Part shown: in pieces, positions 32,915-43,990 of the stretch
How the letters are laid out: each line of letters begins with the position of its first letter
Numbering within the stretch: the first letter of the stretch is position 1
NCBI GenBank assembly: GCA_014529385.2
Contig: CM043949.1
Coordinates: 147,415,850 to 147,479,849 of the forward strand
Length of the DNA stretch: 64,000 nt
Source: Adiantum capillus-veneris
Lineage: Eukaryota > Streptophyta > Polypodiopsida > Polypodiales > Pteridaceae
Direction of reading: 5' to 3'
Made by a program: the position numbers and the translations under genes
The notes under the pieces: generated by a model
Told to the model about the DNA's origin: nothing
Databases searched by the model: none
The model's input: only the letters and a program-made list of their open reading frames with translations

Positions 32915-34302
32915 ATGCTCTTGATGATTAAGGTGCTTAATGTACTTGGGGGCTATGATGCTTGAGGTGCTTGAAAGTCAACATGCATGCCTACAAAGGA
33001 GGGAGAGATCCACACAAGTAGGGGATGAGAGAGAATTACTAAACCCTCACCTTGAAGGGGCACCCCTTGCTCAAGGAGTCAAATAGGACACATGTCAAGG
33101 CCCTAGACAAGTTTCCCCCATAGTGTGCCTAAAGCCTATTGGATGGCCATGAGAGGGGTCCAATGATAATTTAGCTAATTAAATTAATTTTTTAGGAATT
33201 TGTGAAGACCTCTCTCTCTGTCAAAGGGAAAAGGAGGATACTTTTCAAGGCTACCTCTATTGCTTGAATGGACCCAGGCTTGTGATTAGCTAGGCTTGAA
33301 GGAGCCAATGAGCATAAGGCATGAGCTACGAGAGGGGGTCTACCCAAGCATGTAGGGGGCTTGCTTGCAAGATATACACTCTCCCACACACAAACACACT
33401 CTTTATCATTGTGTGAAGTGCTAAGTGCAAGTGCTTCATCTCCTTCTTCAAGCTTGTTGAGAAGTTGAGAGCCTACACCAACACCCTTGAATATGGAATG
33501 CAAATCCAACCAAGAGCCATGCTTCAATGCTTAAGCTTTTCATCTTCTTCATCATAATTACTATGCTATTATGCTATGCTATACAACAAGATCAATGATA
33601 AGTTAAGAACTATTTCTTTCTCGTAAGAATGTTTCTTCTTCCTCTTCCCTACCCTCATTCATTGCTAGCTCTCTCCACCTTTGAAGGTGTTTGAGGTCTT
33701 GGGACTGAGGCTGGGAAAAACTTAACACTTTTATTAGCTAAGTTACGGGCATAATTGTGGTGCATGAAGCTCTCTATCTTCATTGCACCATCAAGGTCTT
33801 AAGGAACACAAAGCTTGTTTTGTATCAAGTTTCTCTTTATGGGACAAACTATAATACAAAAGCCTTTTGGAGGGGGGACCAGCTCCACCTAAATTGGGTC
33901 CTCAACTATTGCCAATTTATTTAATGCTCTCTCTTACAAATTATTGTTCATGCCAAATTAATTAAGTATAATGGTTATGTTGCTACCGCTAATGAAGTTC
34001 ACCCTCTATCTTTTTAAAGTAACAAGAAGGACTATAGGATGATCTTCTCCTCTTGGGAGGAGTTGGGGATTGTTAAGACGGACATCTTTGTGGAGCCACA
34101 TCTTCAAAGGAATTTGGAGATTCACTTCTTTCTCGTTCATTGGATTCCTCCTCTTCTCTTATTGGAGAGAGTCGTCTTTTGTAGGTCTCAACAAGAGGCT
34201 TCCTAAGCTCTCTCTCTTCTTGGAGAGTAAGGGAAATCCTATAAGCACAGAGTTGTTGTGTAGCTTTGGCTGCAAAGCAAGGTTGCCCAAGCTTGTTGCA
34301 AC
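32441..34302. other. No recognised gene; imperfect tandem repeats and a (GA)n run
   Basis: AT-rich unassigned DNA between gypsy B and element A. An imperfect duplication of about 170 bp (about 32749-32880 and 32921-33030, sharing gcttgaa-gtcaa and cctacaa-ggaggg) flanks (GA)n at 32871-32911. It could be LTR of B or interior of the copia fragment at 43238, but I could not match it. Confidence 0.5.
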
Positions 34303-36219
34303 CTAGTGATAGCCGTTTTTCGGCTCTCCGTAATTGCCATAGTAAGTTAACCCACCCTACCAAAATCATCCAAACATTGTGGCTATCGCTACCATTTCAC
34401 TGTATATAGGTGTGTGTGTGAGTTAGGGGACTTTTCCCATATCTTCTTAAAAACCCTCAATTAGCTAGTCACTGGGCTAGTTGAGCCAAAAAAATAAAAT
34501 AAATAAAATAAAAATTATAAGTATATTATGGCCCATTTGTGTGCAAATATTTCATTGTATATAGGGCCTAAATAAAAGGATTTTTCATAATTATTTTGGT
34601 ATTTATTTAAATATTTCTACCTATGGTGTGTTATTTATGCTATGTACATTGACTCACCATTACCATATTTTTTCTTACCATTTTGCATACTCTTTATTCC
34701 ATATAAAAATAATTTCATGCAAGCTTCTCTTATTTTTGGTTTAACTCCATCCCAATAAAAATCCAAAAAAAACTAGTTCTATTTATGTGTATATTTTTTC
34801 ACTATTGTGATTTTTTCCTTCCTACATCTATTCTCTATTACTCTCATAAATTAGACCACCAAAAATATTCATCTTTTTATGGTAGACTTATAATGAGAGA
34901 GATTTATTTTGACCCCTTTATATTTTTTCCACCTATATTATTTATATTTGACATGTATATATATTTTTAGACCCCTCAATATTTGATTTTCTTAGTTGTA
35001 CTATTCACTTATATCAGGATCTCAACAATATCTTCAATTATAGACCTACCAAATAAGGTCAAGGGTATGTGGCATGCATGCATGCACCATGGGGAGCTCA
35101 CTCTTGGAGGTATTCAAAAGAATCATCCAAAGAAGGACCTCACAAGGACATTGTTCAGTGGAAAACAACAATCGGTTTTGCTGAATTTTTAAAGATCACA
35201 TGCTCCCCGAATTTGAAACGGTGATACAAACAAAAGTTGTAGCTCGTGATCTGAACTTTTACCTCAAAGTTTTTCATATTTTTTTGAGCTACGAGCTGTG
35301 AGCTATGATTTTATTGGTGGACCCCAGTTTGCCCATGCTATGCAGCCACACTCCCTCTTCCACTTTATCATTTTCCTCTTTCACACACACTTCTCCACTC
35401 ATCATCCCTGCCTCTCTCACCACTCCTCTCTGCACCCTACTCACCTTCTTCTCAACCTTGAAGAATAAGAGAAACCATGGTGAACTCATGTCTCCTACAC
35501 ACACTTCCATTCCAAAATTGACCACCTAGTCTCATTTTTCCTCATCCATATTACCCATATCTATCAAAAAAACCACAAAATTCAGTGTCTTCTCTTGAAA
35601 GACAGCATCATGGTGATTGATTACTCATGTTCACTTACCTTGGCTTCCAAGGAAGGTCAAGAGTGAAGAAAAAACATACCGTCAAAGCTAGTGAACCGTC
35701 AACAAGCGTCAAAATTGACCCTACTCAAGACACTTGGAGCATCAACATTGTAAGAAATCCATAATTTCTTACCTATTAAGATTTTTTTCTTCCTTATTTG
35801 TATCCTACATGGATACTCCCATTGTAAATATCCAATTCCATTTGTAAATCAATAAAAATACTAACTCTACTAATTTACTAACACTAACCTACTATGAAAA
35901 GGTCCTATCACCTCCACTTCTCTCCTTTCTCTTTTCTTCATCTATCCCCACCAACTTCTTGATAATTCCAAGCAAATAAATTAGATAAGTGCTGAAAATC
36001 TAACCCAACCATGGTCAGAGGAGTAACCCTAGCCCTCAAAATTGCTATAAAAGGAGGGTGTAGCTAGCACAAATGGGGAGAGCCATAAGCAAGAGCACTA
36101 TGCTATAGCTTGAAAGCCAAGCTCAACCTCTCTAGAAGGATCTCTTGAGTGGAAGCTCATTGTCTTATGCATATGCATGTGTTGTATTAGGGGTTATTAG
36201 CAAGGGAACTCTATGCCAT

Positions 36220-36561
36220 TGTAAGAGAGAGTGATCATTCAATTGAGAGTAGGAAATCTATCATTTCTCCTACTAGTGTAAGCCCAACATTTGCTGAATC
36301 AAGAAGGGTGGATTTGGACTAATCTTGGATACTTTGTCTCTCTTCCAACATGAAGTAATGGACAACAATGATGTGTAAGTGTCTTGGTGTTGTAAGAGAG
36401 AGTGATCATTCAATTGAGAGTAGGAAATCTATCATTTCTCCTACTAGTGTAAGCCCAACATTTGCTGAATCAAGAAGGGTGGATTTGGACTAATCTTGGA
36501 TACTTTGTCTCTCTTCCAACATGAAGTAATGGACAACAATGATGTGTAAGTGTCTTGGTGT
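36220..36561. repeat. 171-bp tandem duplication in LTR A
   Basis: Units 36220-36390 and 36391-36561 both begin TGTAAGAGAGAGTGATCATT and end GTGTCTTGGTGTT. I see no internal difference. The solo LTR copy lacks an obvious counterpart, so the duplication is recent. Confidence 0.9.
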
Positions 36562-36881
36562 TTTTTTTTAAGTTCTTGATAGCTTGTCTCTAGGTGTTGT
36601 CTTCAATTTAGCCCCATAAATCCCACATATTGTAAGAGGGCGACAGGGTGGAGAGGACTCCCCTGGCCTTAAGACAGTGATTGAGGTGGCTTTTCTTGTG
36701 ATGTGTTGTGGTGTTATTTACTCAAGCTATGTTGAAAAAATACTAATCTCACTTTGATTGGTCGTGAGACAGATTTGTAAGAAGGTATTAGTGCAACAAG
36801 CATCCCCTCCCCCTTCTCTCTCTTTCTTACATATATAATTGTGTTTGCTTGATCACGGTCGATACATTTCAAAGCAGCCCG

Positions 36882-36883
<2 letters not shown>

Positions 36884-36971
<88 letters not shown>
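36884..36971. repeat. (CT)44 microsatellite in LTR A
   Basis: Uninterrupted CT from 36884 to 36971, just before the conserved LTR 3' segment. Confidence 0.95.
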
Positions 36972-36973
<2 letters not shown>

Positions 36974-37147
36974 GCGTCCTAGTTCGCATCCAAAACTAGG
37001 TGGTGCCCCAAATTTGTGTAGGGTTAGGTTGTGGGTTTGTGTGTGTGTTTTTGTTGTTTCTTCCAACCCCAACACAATTGAGTAGCACGGGAGCCTAGAA
37101 GGGTGCTTAGAGGCCACTCTTCTTGTTGCCTGCCCCGGACCGCCTCA

Positions 37148-37846
37148 AATTGGTGTCCCCACTGAGGAAGGCTTGTGTATGTTTTGTGTAGGCTCAACCT
37201 TTAGCATAATCAAGTAGCTTGCATGAACCACGAGAATTTTTATGATCCCTTCATTCCCATTGCAAGGCAAAAGGTACACATAATTGTTAGTACTAAGTTC
37301 CAATTTCAACGTATAATTCGTAGAATTTTAGGTCCTCTTAGGTTGGAATAGATAAACGCATCAGTAAATCCTTTTATTTTGCCTCTCATTAGGTATGACC
37401 TTAGTTTGGACGTCTATATTTTTGTTTTGTTTTAAGAATTAGGTCATGCATAGACCATGGATAATGGCCCAGGAATAGAGGTTTTCCCCTTTCATTTCAC
37501 TCCACACATTAGAGTAAACATTGCAATTAGTAGAAAAATCTATTTTCAACAACGTATGGTCTTCATGTTTGGTGCCCAAAGAGTAGGAGAAATTCTCACG
37601 TCACCAAAGCCTGTCATTCGACCTCTTATTGATTATCATAGGTCATTTGATGTGAATATTTTTATTTTGTTGTAGAATAGATTGCAATTTAGAAAATATT
37701 ATTGTGTAAATCTTTTAAAGAAAGAAAAAACAGAAACGCGTCACTTTGAAATCAATTCAATGGAGAGCCAATGCCAAATGTCTGGATATCCTCTTTTCTT
37801 TGGAGTGCCTGGAGAGGATGCATAATTATTTTTAGCGAATTTCAAG
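37148..37846 (+). other. Element A PBS region and leader
   Basis: Three bases after the LTR comes TGGTGTCCCCACTGAGGAAG (37151), placed as a PBS should be. I cannot name the tRNA. Two imperfect copies of a segment ending in tat-tttt-attttgtt lie at about 37300-37440 and 37540-37680. A 72-residue frame (37457-37675) is unrecognised. The likely gag ATG is at 37760, in frame with the main frame but cut by a TAA at 37823-37825. Confidence 0.6.
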
Positions 37847-40800
37847 ATGTCTTGCCGTATCAAGAGGATAGTAACTAATCAAGAACGTGTAGAAATGTTT
37901 GAGGTGGTCCTTAGGAAAGATGCTAGCACTTGGTTTGACTCTTTGCCTGAGGAAGTTAAGGGGAATTACACAGAATTTTTGAATCGTTTCAAGAAATACT
38001 TCTTTGATCCCCAAAACACTCAAAAACTATGGCAAGACATTGTTTCTCATAAGCAAAAAGACTTAGACGACTACTACTTGTACAAGCAAGAGTTTCTACG
38101 TCTTTGGGCTGTATGGGTGAGAACTGTTGCTAACCCTGGTGATGGTGCAGAGTTCCTAAAGAAGGAGAGGTTCATAGCCAGACTCTTTCCTAACCTTAAG
38201 ATAAAAGTTGAGGTGGGTGCACCTGCTACCTTTGATGCAGCTGAAACTAGGGCTGCTGAGAAATATAGGAAACTCAAGTGCCTAAGGGGAGAGGTTCCAA
38301 TAGAAGGTCTTAGACCCAAAGGTAAGTCACAAGCATCGACATCTAGGGAGCTTCCTGAGGTAACAGCTGAAGTAATCGAGAAGTTAAATGAATCTTTAAG
38401 CAGCTTGTCAATTCACCTTGCACAAGCTGTAGGTCCAAAGGGACAAGCAAAGAAGTCTGAAGAGCGAGATCCACGACCTAGGAGAGTCTTACAATGTTGG
38501 AATTGCAGAGATTCTGGACATGGGATGTATAATTGTCCTTGGCCCCGTGGGGAGCCAGGGAGACCTAACTTGAATTACCCAGTGATGAATGCAGGTGAAG
38601 GAACTAGTCAACAACCACGGCTTCTACAAAGGCCAAATGAAGCAAGACCACCTCCACAAGGAGTGGAAGGATTTCCACCTTTTCCAGACCCAAATGTGCA
38701 TGTGGTAGAGGTGACAAACTCAAAAGAGGTTGACATGGAAGCAAATGGCATTAAGCGTGGCCGTGGAAAAGGGAAGGAGAAAGAAGGAGTCATGTCACAA
38801 AGTGATCATGGACGAGAAAAGAAGGCAAAGGAGACCAAGGAGACTAAGAGGACTCGACGTCGTATCAATCTCCAAGACTATCCTCTTAGACATGGTATGG
38901 CTCCATACAACCTATTGGAAGACATGAGAGGAAAGGGTCCTGATATCTCATGGCCGCAGTTTCTTGCATTATGCCCACAAGTTAGGAGGGATTTAACAAA
39001 GGTAGTTAGCACTAGGAGAAAGGTAAAAGAGAGTGTTCCTGTTGTAAAAATTGCACATGCTGAAATGAATGAGGATATTACACCTGTGCTAGATTGTTAC
39101 ATCAAAGGAAGATTGGTTAGGAAAGGTCTAGTGGATAGGGGTGCACAAATTTGCATCATGACAGAGGGACTCATGCAAAAACTAGGCATGCACATCCATG
39201 AGACACCTGAAATTAAATTCAAGATGGCAAACAATAGCAAAGCTAGGTGTGTAGGCATTTGTAAAAATGTTTTTGTAGAGGCCTTTGGCATTAAGAAGGC
39301 AGTGGATTTTCATGTTATGTCTACGAAAGGAAATGGTTATCCATTTATCCTAGGGAGACCATGGCTAATGAAAATGCGAGCTTTGCAGGATTGGGAGAGT
39401 GGAAAGCTCATTTGCAGGAATGACAATCATAAGAAGGTTGTCTTTGACATGAAGGAGCAACGCCAAGAGGAGCTCCATGAAGAATCATCTCAAAGTGAGA
39501 CGGAGGAAGGCTGGACCGATAGCACTTCAGAAGAAGAAAGTAGCGGTAGCATTACTGAAGAGGAGTCTTCCATCGAAGTCATGGGGGTTAGGTTTAAGCC
39601 AAACAACCAGGAGACCTCTTGCCTAGGTTTGGAAGAGGTAGGTTCCCAAGAAAACCAAAAAGTGGAAGATGAAAGAATGCTAGAAGGTATGTTATCTACA
39701 ACACTTACAAAGGATGAAAGAGAGGAGCTCAAAGGTGTGTTAAGGAAATTTCCTAGGCTTTTTGCTAAAGACTACACCGATGTGCATGGAGTAGATGTTG
39801 TTCAACACAAAATTGAGTCGAAGCTAGAGGCCACACCTAAGGCTCAGAAGCTACAAAGGCTAGGAGTCATCAAGGAGCAGGCTTTACTCAAGGAGGTAAG
39901 AAAGCTTCTAGCAGTAGGTTTCATTTATCCAGTGGAGAATTCAGAGTGGGTCTCTCCTGTTGTTGTCACTCCTAAAAAAAATGTCAAGTGGAGGGTGTGT
40001 GTGGATTACCGTCCACTCAATGAGGCAACAAAAAGAGATCACTTTCCCCTCCCATTTCAAGTTGAGATACTAAATGAGGTAGCTGGTCATGAGAAGTACA
40101 CTGTGTGTGATGGCTACTCGGGTTACTTTCAAATAGGTATCGCATTGGAAGATCAGTTGAAAACAACCTTCATCACTCCTTGGGGTAGAGTCATGCCATT
40201 TGGACTGACAAATGCTCCTGCAACTTTCCAACGCTTCATGAACATGGTGTTTCAAGCATTCTTTGGAAAGTCCATTAGGGTTTTTATTGATGATTTTTGC
40301 ATTTATAGCTCAAAATCATTGCATCCACAAAGGGTAGAAGAAGGTTTAAAGAAGCTCTGTGACATGGGAGGTCAACTCAACCCCAACAAGTGTCACGTAG
40401 GTGAGGATGAAGTGATCTTGCTTGGTCACAAGGTTTCCTATAAAGGCATTGAGGTGGATCCTTCAAAGGCAAAGGCTCTTATTGAGCTCCCATCACCCAA
40501 GAATCTCAAAGAGGTCATCTCATTCATTCAAAAGGTGAAGTATATGTCACGCTTCATTCACTTAGCTTTGGAGTTGCTTCACCCTTTGCAAAATTTGACA
40601 CAACAAGTAGAATTTGCATGGTCTGATGAGCTTGAAGAGTACTTTTGTAACATTAAAGTCATTTTGTCAAAACTACCAACACTCATGCCTCCTTGTTGGA
40701 AGTACACATTCTTTGTTAGCTCTAGTATTGGGAAGGAAACAATTGGTGCAATTTTATTACAACAAGATCCCCACAGTACCAGGATGCGACCCATCTACTT

Positions 40801-41656
40801 TGCTAGTAGGGTCATGAATGCTTTGGAGAGAGGCTACACGGAGGCAGAACTCATGATGCTGTCTCTCATGTTTGCGGTGAGAAAGTTTAGATCCTACTTC
40901 CTACCAAAACCTTTTGTAATTCTCAATGCAGAAACTTTATTTCCTTGGGTTTCATCTCAAATGAATCTTAGCACCAGGATCTCAAAGTGGATTATGGAAT
41001 TGCAAGAGTTCCAATACTCTTTCAAGGTAGAAGATAGTGTGCATGCCCAATTGGCAGGGATCCTTACTTATAGGGTACATGAGAAGGAGATTAAGGTGCC
41101 TGAAGTAAAGACCCTACCATTGCCACCACCTAAAAGTATTCCTAATGCTTTTACCTTGTTCTTTGATGGAGCTTTTCGACGAGTCACAGGAAAAGTAGGG
41201 GGAGGGCTAGTATTGCTCAAACCAAGTGGAGAGGTGGTCATGAAAGAGAAGGTCAATCTACCAGGTTCAACTAGCAACAATGAAGCAAAATACGACACAC
41301 TACTTCATGGTTTGAAGATGTGCATTGACCAAGGGATACAACGTCTCATGGTAAAAGGGGATGCACTTCTCATTGTGAAGCAAATTTTAGGCATTTGGGC
41401 ATGCAAGAATGAAAGCTTAAGGACAAAATTTCATGCCATTCGTAGGATGTTTAATCAGTTTGAAGAAGTGCAACTATATCATATTCCTAGGAAACAAAAT
41501 GAAGATTCCAATTTACGTGCACAACAAGCAGTTACATGTGTTGAGGAAGAAGTGCAGGTCATCATGGTGGCAGCAACTGTCAAGCAACCGAGATACCAAG
41601 GATTGGAGTCATTGACTCCCATTATTAGCTACATTTTGGAGGGTGAGTTTCTATAA
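37847..41656 (+). pseudogene. Element A gag-protease-RT-RNase H-archaeal-type RNase H polyprotein
   Basis: A 1,269-codon frame. Gag core: WFDSLPEEVKGNYTEFLNRF (residues 25-45). CCHC knuckle CWNCRDSGHGMYNC starts at residue 217. The protease reads VDRGAQ at residue 430, where DSGA or DTGA is expected, so its active site is changed; the ILGRPWL box is intact. RT spans about 655-830 with ENSEWVSPVVV and FGLTNAPATFQR, and the active site FIDDF (D815, D816) is present. The first RNase H (about 930-1080) has lost its first Asp (SSSIGKETIGAIL) and its DH box (NAETLF). The second, archaeal-type RNase H keeps FFDGAF (D1107), NNEAKY (E1146) and KGDALLIV (D1172). The true start is probably 37760. TAG-type decay begins after 41656. 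Confidence 0.92.
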
Positions 41657-43184
41657 GACTTCACGAAGGCTCAGAAGAGGAGACTCATGAAAAAGGCAAG
41701 CGCGTATCTCTTTCTAGAAGGATCCCTCTATCAAAGAGGGAAGGATCAAGTGTGCAGAAGAGTATCAACTATCAAGGAAATTCCATCCATTCTAAAAGGT
41801 TTGCATGAAGAGGCATGTGGTGGTCATTTTGCCCAAGAGTTAAGTGTGAAGAAGATTTTGCTTGCGGGGTATGTTTGGCCAAGTCTTCATGTGGATGTCC
41901 AACATTGGTGTAAAAGTTGTCACAATTGTCAGGTAAATGGGAATAGAATTTTTTATGGTCCAAGGCAAATCCTGCTTGCAAATGGACCTTTGAAAAGTGG
42001 GGCATTGATGCTATGGGTCCTCTCCCTAGGACAAAAATGGTAAACTCTACTTCTAGTGGCTGTAGACTATATGACTAGGTGGGTGGAAGCACAAAGTGTT
42101 GCAAAGGTAAATGAGAGGACAATGAGCAAATTTGTCTACACTCACATTTGTTGTAGATTTGGCACACCTTTGGAGATCGTTTTCTGATAATGGTCCACGG
42201 TTTAGAAAGGGCTTGCTCACAGAAGTCTGTGAAGAACTTCACATTCTACATTGCCATAGTACACCATACTATCCCCAATCCCACTGGTATGGTAGAAAAG
42301 CTAATGGTGTCATTGCAGGCATCATTAGAAAGATGGTGAGAAACAAGGCAAAGTTGTGGGATGACTTCCTGATGGTGCCTTGTGGGCGTATCGAACCACA
42401 TATAGGGAAGCCACGGAGTTACACCATTTCACTTGGTCTATTCAAGAGGCTTTACAAAACCAATTGAGCTCAACATTCCAAACAATGCGACTTCATGCAA
42501 AAGCACAAGATGATCAAGAAGCATGGATGGCGACTTCTTACCTTACTGAGCTTGAGTGGAAAAGAGAAGCAGCATACGAGTGCTACAAGAGGTTCACTTG
42601 GTCTATGGTCAAGAGGCTTTACAACCAATTGAGCTCAACATTCCAACAATGCGACTTCATGGCAAAGCAGCACAAGATGATCAAGAAGCATGGATGGGTC
42701 GACTTCTTACCTTAGCTGAGCTTGAGTGGAAAAGAGAAGCAGCATACGAGTGCTACAAGAGGAAAGCTATGCAGGCGAAGGAGAAGCTTGACAAGAAACT
42801 AAAGGACAAAGGCATCAATGAAGGAGATCTTGTGCTAAGGTATGACAATCGACTCGATAATCGTTTTGATGCCAAATTTGAAACTAGATGGCAGGGGCAT
42901 ACATAGTTAAGAAGGATTTCAATTCAAGTTACTATCAACTTATGGACTTGAATGGGAAAGAGCACTCCAGGAAGGTAAATGGTTATCGCTTGAAGCCCTA
43001 TTTGAGTCGCCTTCTACCAAAGGATCTACCAAAGACCTGTCAAAAGGCAGTTGTCTCATGTAAGTATTGTTACATGAAGCATGAGTGTAACTCCAGCCAA
43101 AATTCTGAGGGGCCAAACAATGAAGATCTCGTCAAGGACTCTGAAGCACTCTCTTTGGAAAAGATGCTCTATGATGGTACATGA
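41657..43184 (+). pseudogene. Element A integrase (frameshifted, internal duplication)
   Basis: After the stop at 41654-41656 the frame continues FTKAQKRRLMKKASAYLF. A zinc-binding domain follows (HEEACGGHFAQE, CKSCHNC, 41800-41935). The core is in other frames: AVDYMTRWVEAQSV (first Asp, about 42060) and DNGPRFRKG (second Asp, about 42188). The segment that should carry the catalytic Glu reads SHWYGRKANGVI, so the Glu is lost. A tandem duplication (42428-42592 and 42593-42762) repeats the YGQEALQPIELNIPTMRLH region. The C-terminal part contains KRKAMQAKEKLDKKLKDKGINEGDLVLRYD and ends at 43184. Not functional. Confidence 0.85.
42428..42762. repeat. 165/170-bp tandem duplication in the element A integrase
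   Basis: Unit 1 (42428-42592) and unit 2 (42593-42762) both run from TTCACTTGGTCTAT to GTGCTACAAGAGG. A few indels put them in different frames. It is specific to this copy as far as the window shows. Confidence 0.88.
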
Positions 43185-43198
43185 ATATACCATCTTAA

Positions 43199-43233
43199 AG
43201 CACCCTTCTAGGCTCCCGCCCCGGACCGCCTCA
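43199..43233 (+). repeat. Collapsed 3' LTR of element A
   Basis: The last bases, GCCCCGGACCGCCTCA, are the exact LTR 3' end. The preceding 20 bases (AGCACCCTTCTAGGCTCCCG) are the reverse complement of 37088-37107 in the 5' LTR. About 2.8 kb of LTR is missing and a short piece is inverted. Confidence 0.8.
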
Positions 43234-43237
43234 CTAG

Positions 43238-43990
43238 TAACAAGATAGTTAACAAATATTGGGGCAACATCAGTAGCACCTTCATGTGCAAAATCAAAGT
43301 TGTCAATATTCATTCTACTCTTTCGATTATTGTCAACCATGGTAATTAAACTTATGTGTATGCTACTTTGTGCTTTGGTACCCTCAAAAACCTTAGTTGC
43401 TGCTTTTCTTTACCTTTGAAAATTAGCTCTCAAGCAGCCACACCCGTGGTTTAGAGACTTTTGTTTGCAAAGAATAGTGGAGAGGGTCTAACATTGCTCG
43501 GTTGATTATGGTTCCTGTTGAGCTTTCTAGTAGCTCAATAATAATTAAGCCAAAGACAAGCCTTGAGAAACTCCATTATTAAGACTGTAGTTCCCAATGG
43601 TGTACATCAAATTAAGTCTTTTTCAACCAAGATAATATATCTCTATCCCACTTCCCCTATTGCAATGAATAGGTCCAACCTTTCATGGAAAACTTAAGGA
43701 CCTCTCTTCTTAAGCAAGAAAAGAGAAACCGATAGCTCTGATACCATTGTAATGAAAATGGCCTATGAACATTGAGAATAGCAGAATTAAGAGAACTGTA
43801 GTGAGCATTTTTATGAAAGGTCACCCTCTTCTCCTTCTTCTTCACCTTCCTCCTCTTTCGACGAAAGCAGCGGTTATTCTCCTAGAGAATAGAAGAGGAG
43901 AGGACATCGCAAATCCTACCCTGCTTGAAAAAGGTCCCAAAAACTAAAGAAGTTCAAAGAGGGAGAAAAGAGTATCTCTTTTCTCACCTA
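43238..43990 (-). mobile_element. 5' end of a Ty1/copia-like element on the minus strand (fragment)
   Basis: A PBS TGGTATCAGAGC (minus strand, 43735-43746) precedes TGTAATGAAAAT (plus, 43748), a plausible LTR edge, so the LTR would extend right to about 43960. Downstream on the minus strand a frame begins MVDNNRKSRMNIDNFDF at 43340 and runs into element A at 43237, so A probably inserted into its 5' region. The protein is not one I recognise. No matching 3' LTR was found. Confidence 0.5.

Larger units (their letters stand above)
34307..37147 (+). repeat. 5' LTR of element A, 2,841 bp
   Basis: Starts TGATAGCCGTTTTTCGGC and ends GCCCCGGACCGCCTCA. Both ends are confirmed by the inverted solo copy (59364-62053) and the start region by the A-like LTR at 45817. 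It contains (CT)n at 36884-36971, a near-perfect 171-bp tandem duplication (36220-36561), and AT-rich non-coding DNA. Short frames in it are not genes. Confidence 0.88.
34307..43233 (+). mobile_element. Ty3/gypsy element A (Tat-like, dual RNase H), 8.9 kb with collapsed 3' LTR
   Basis: Structure: 5' LTR 34307-37147, PBS at 37151, leader, gag-pol 37760-43184, and a 3' LTR remnant of about 35 bp ending 43233. CTAG lies immediately outside both ends (34303-34306 and 43234-43237), a 4-bp target duplication. A second, solo copy of the same LTR at 59364-62053 is likewise flanked by 4 bp (CTAC). An archaeal-type second RNase H places it in the Tat lineage (family knowledge). Confidence 0.85.

Noticed and set aside
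34073-34369. Minus-strand frame rich in Arg, Ser and Glu that looks like an SR-type protein
   Set aside because: It crosses the LTR A boundary at 34307, so it is not a single ancestral gene; no domain recognised.
43056-43340. Minus-strand frame beginning MVDNNRKS as a complete gene
   Set aside because: It runs from the copia-like fragment into element A across the insertion point at 43237; only its first part could be real.
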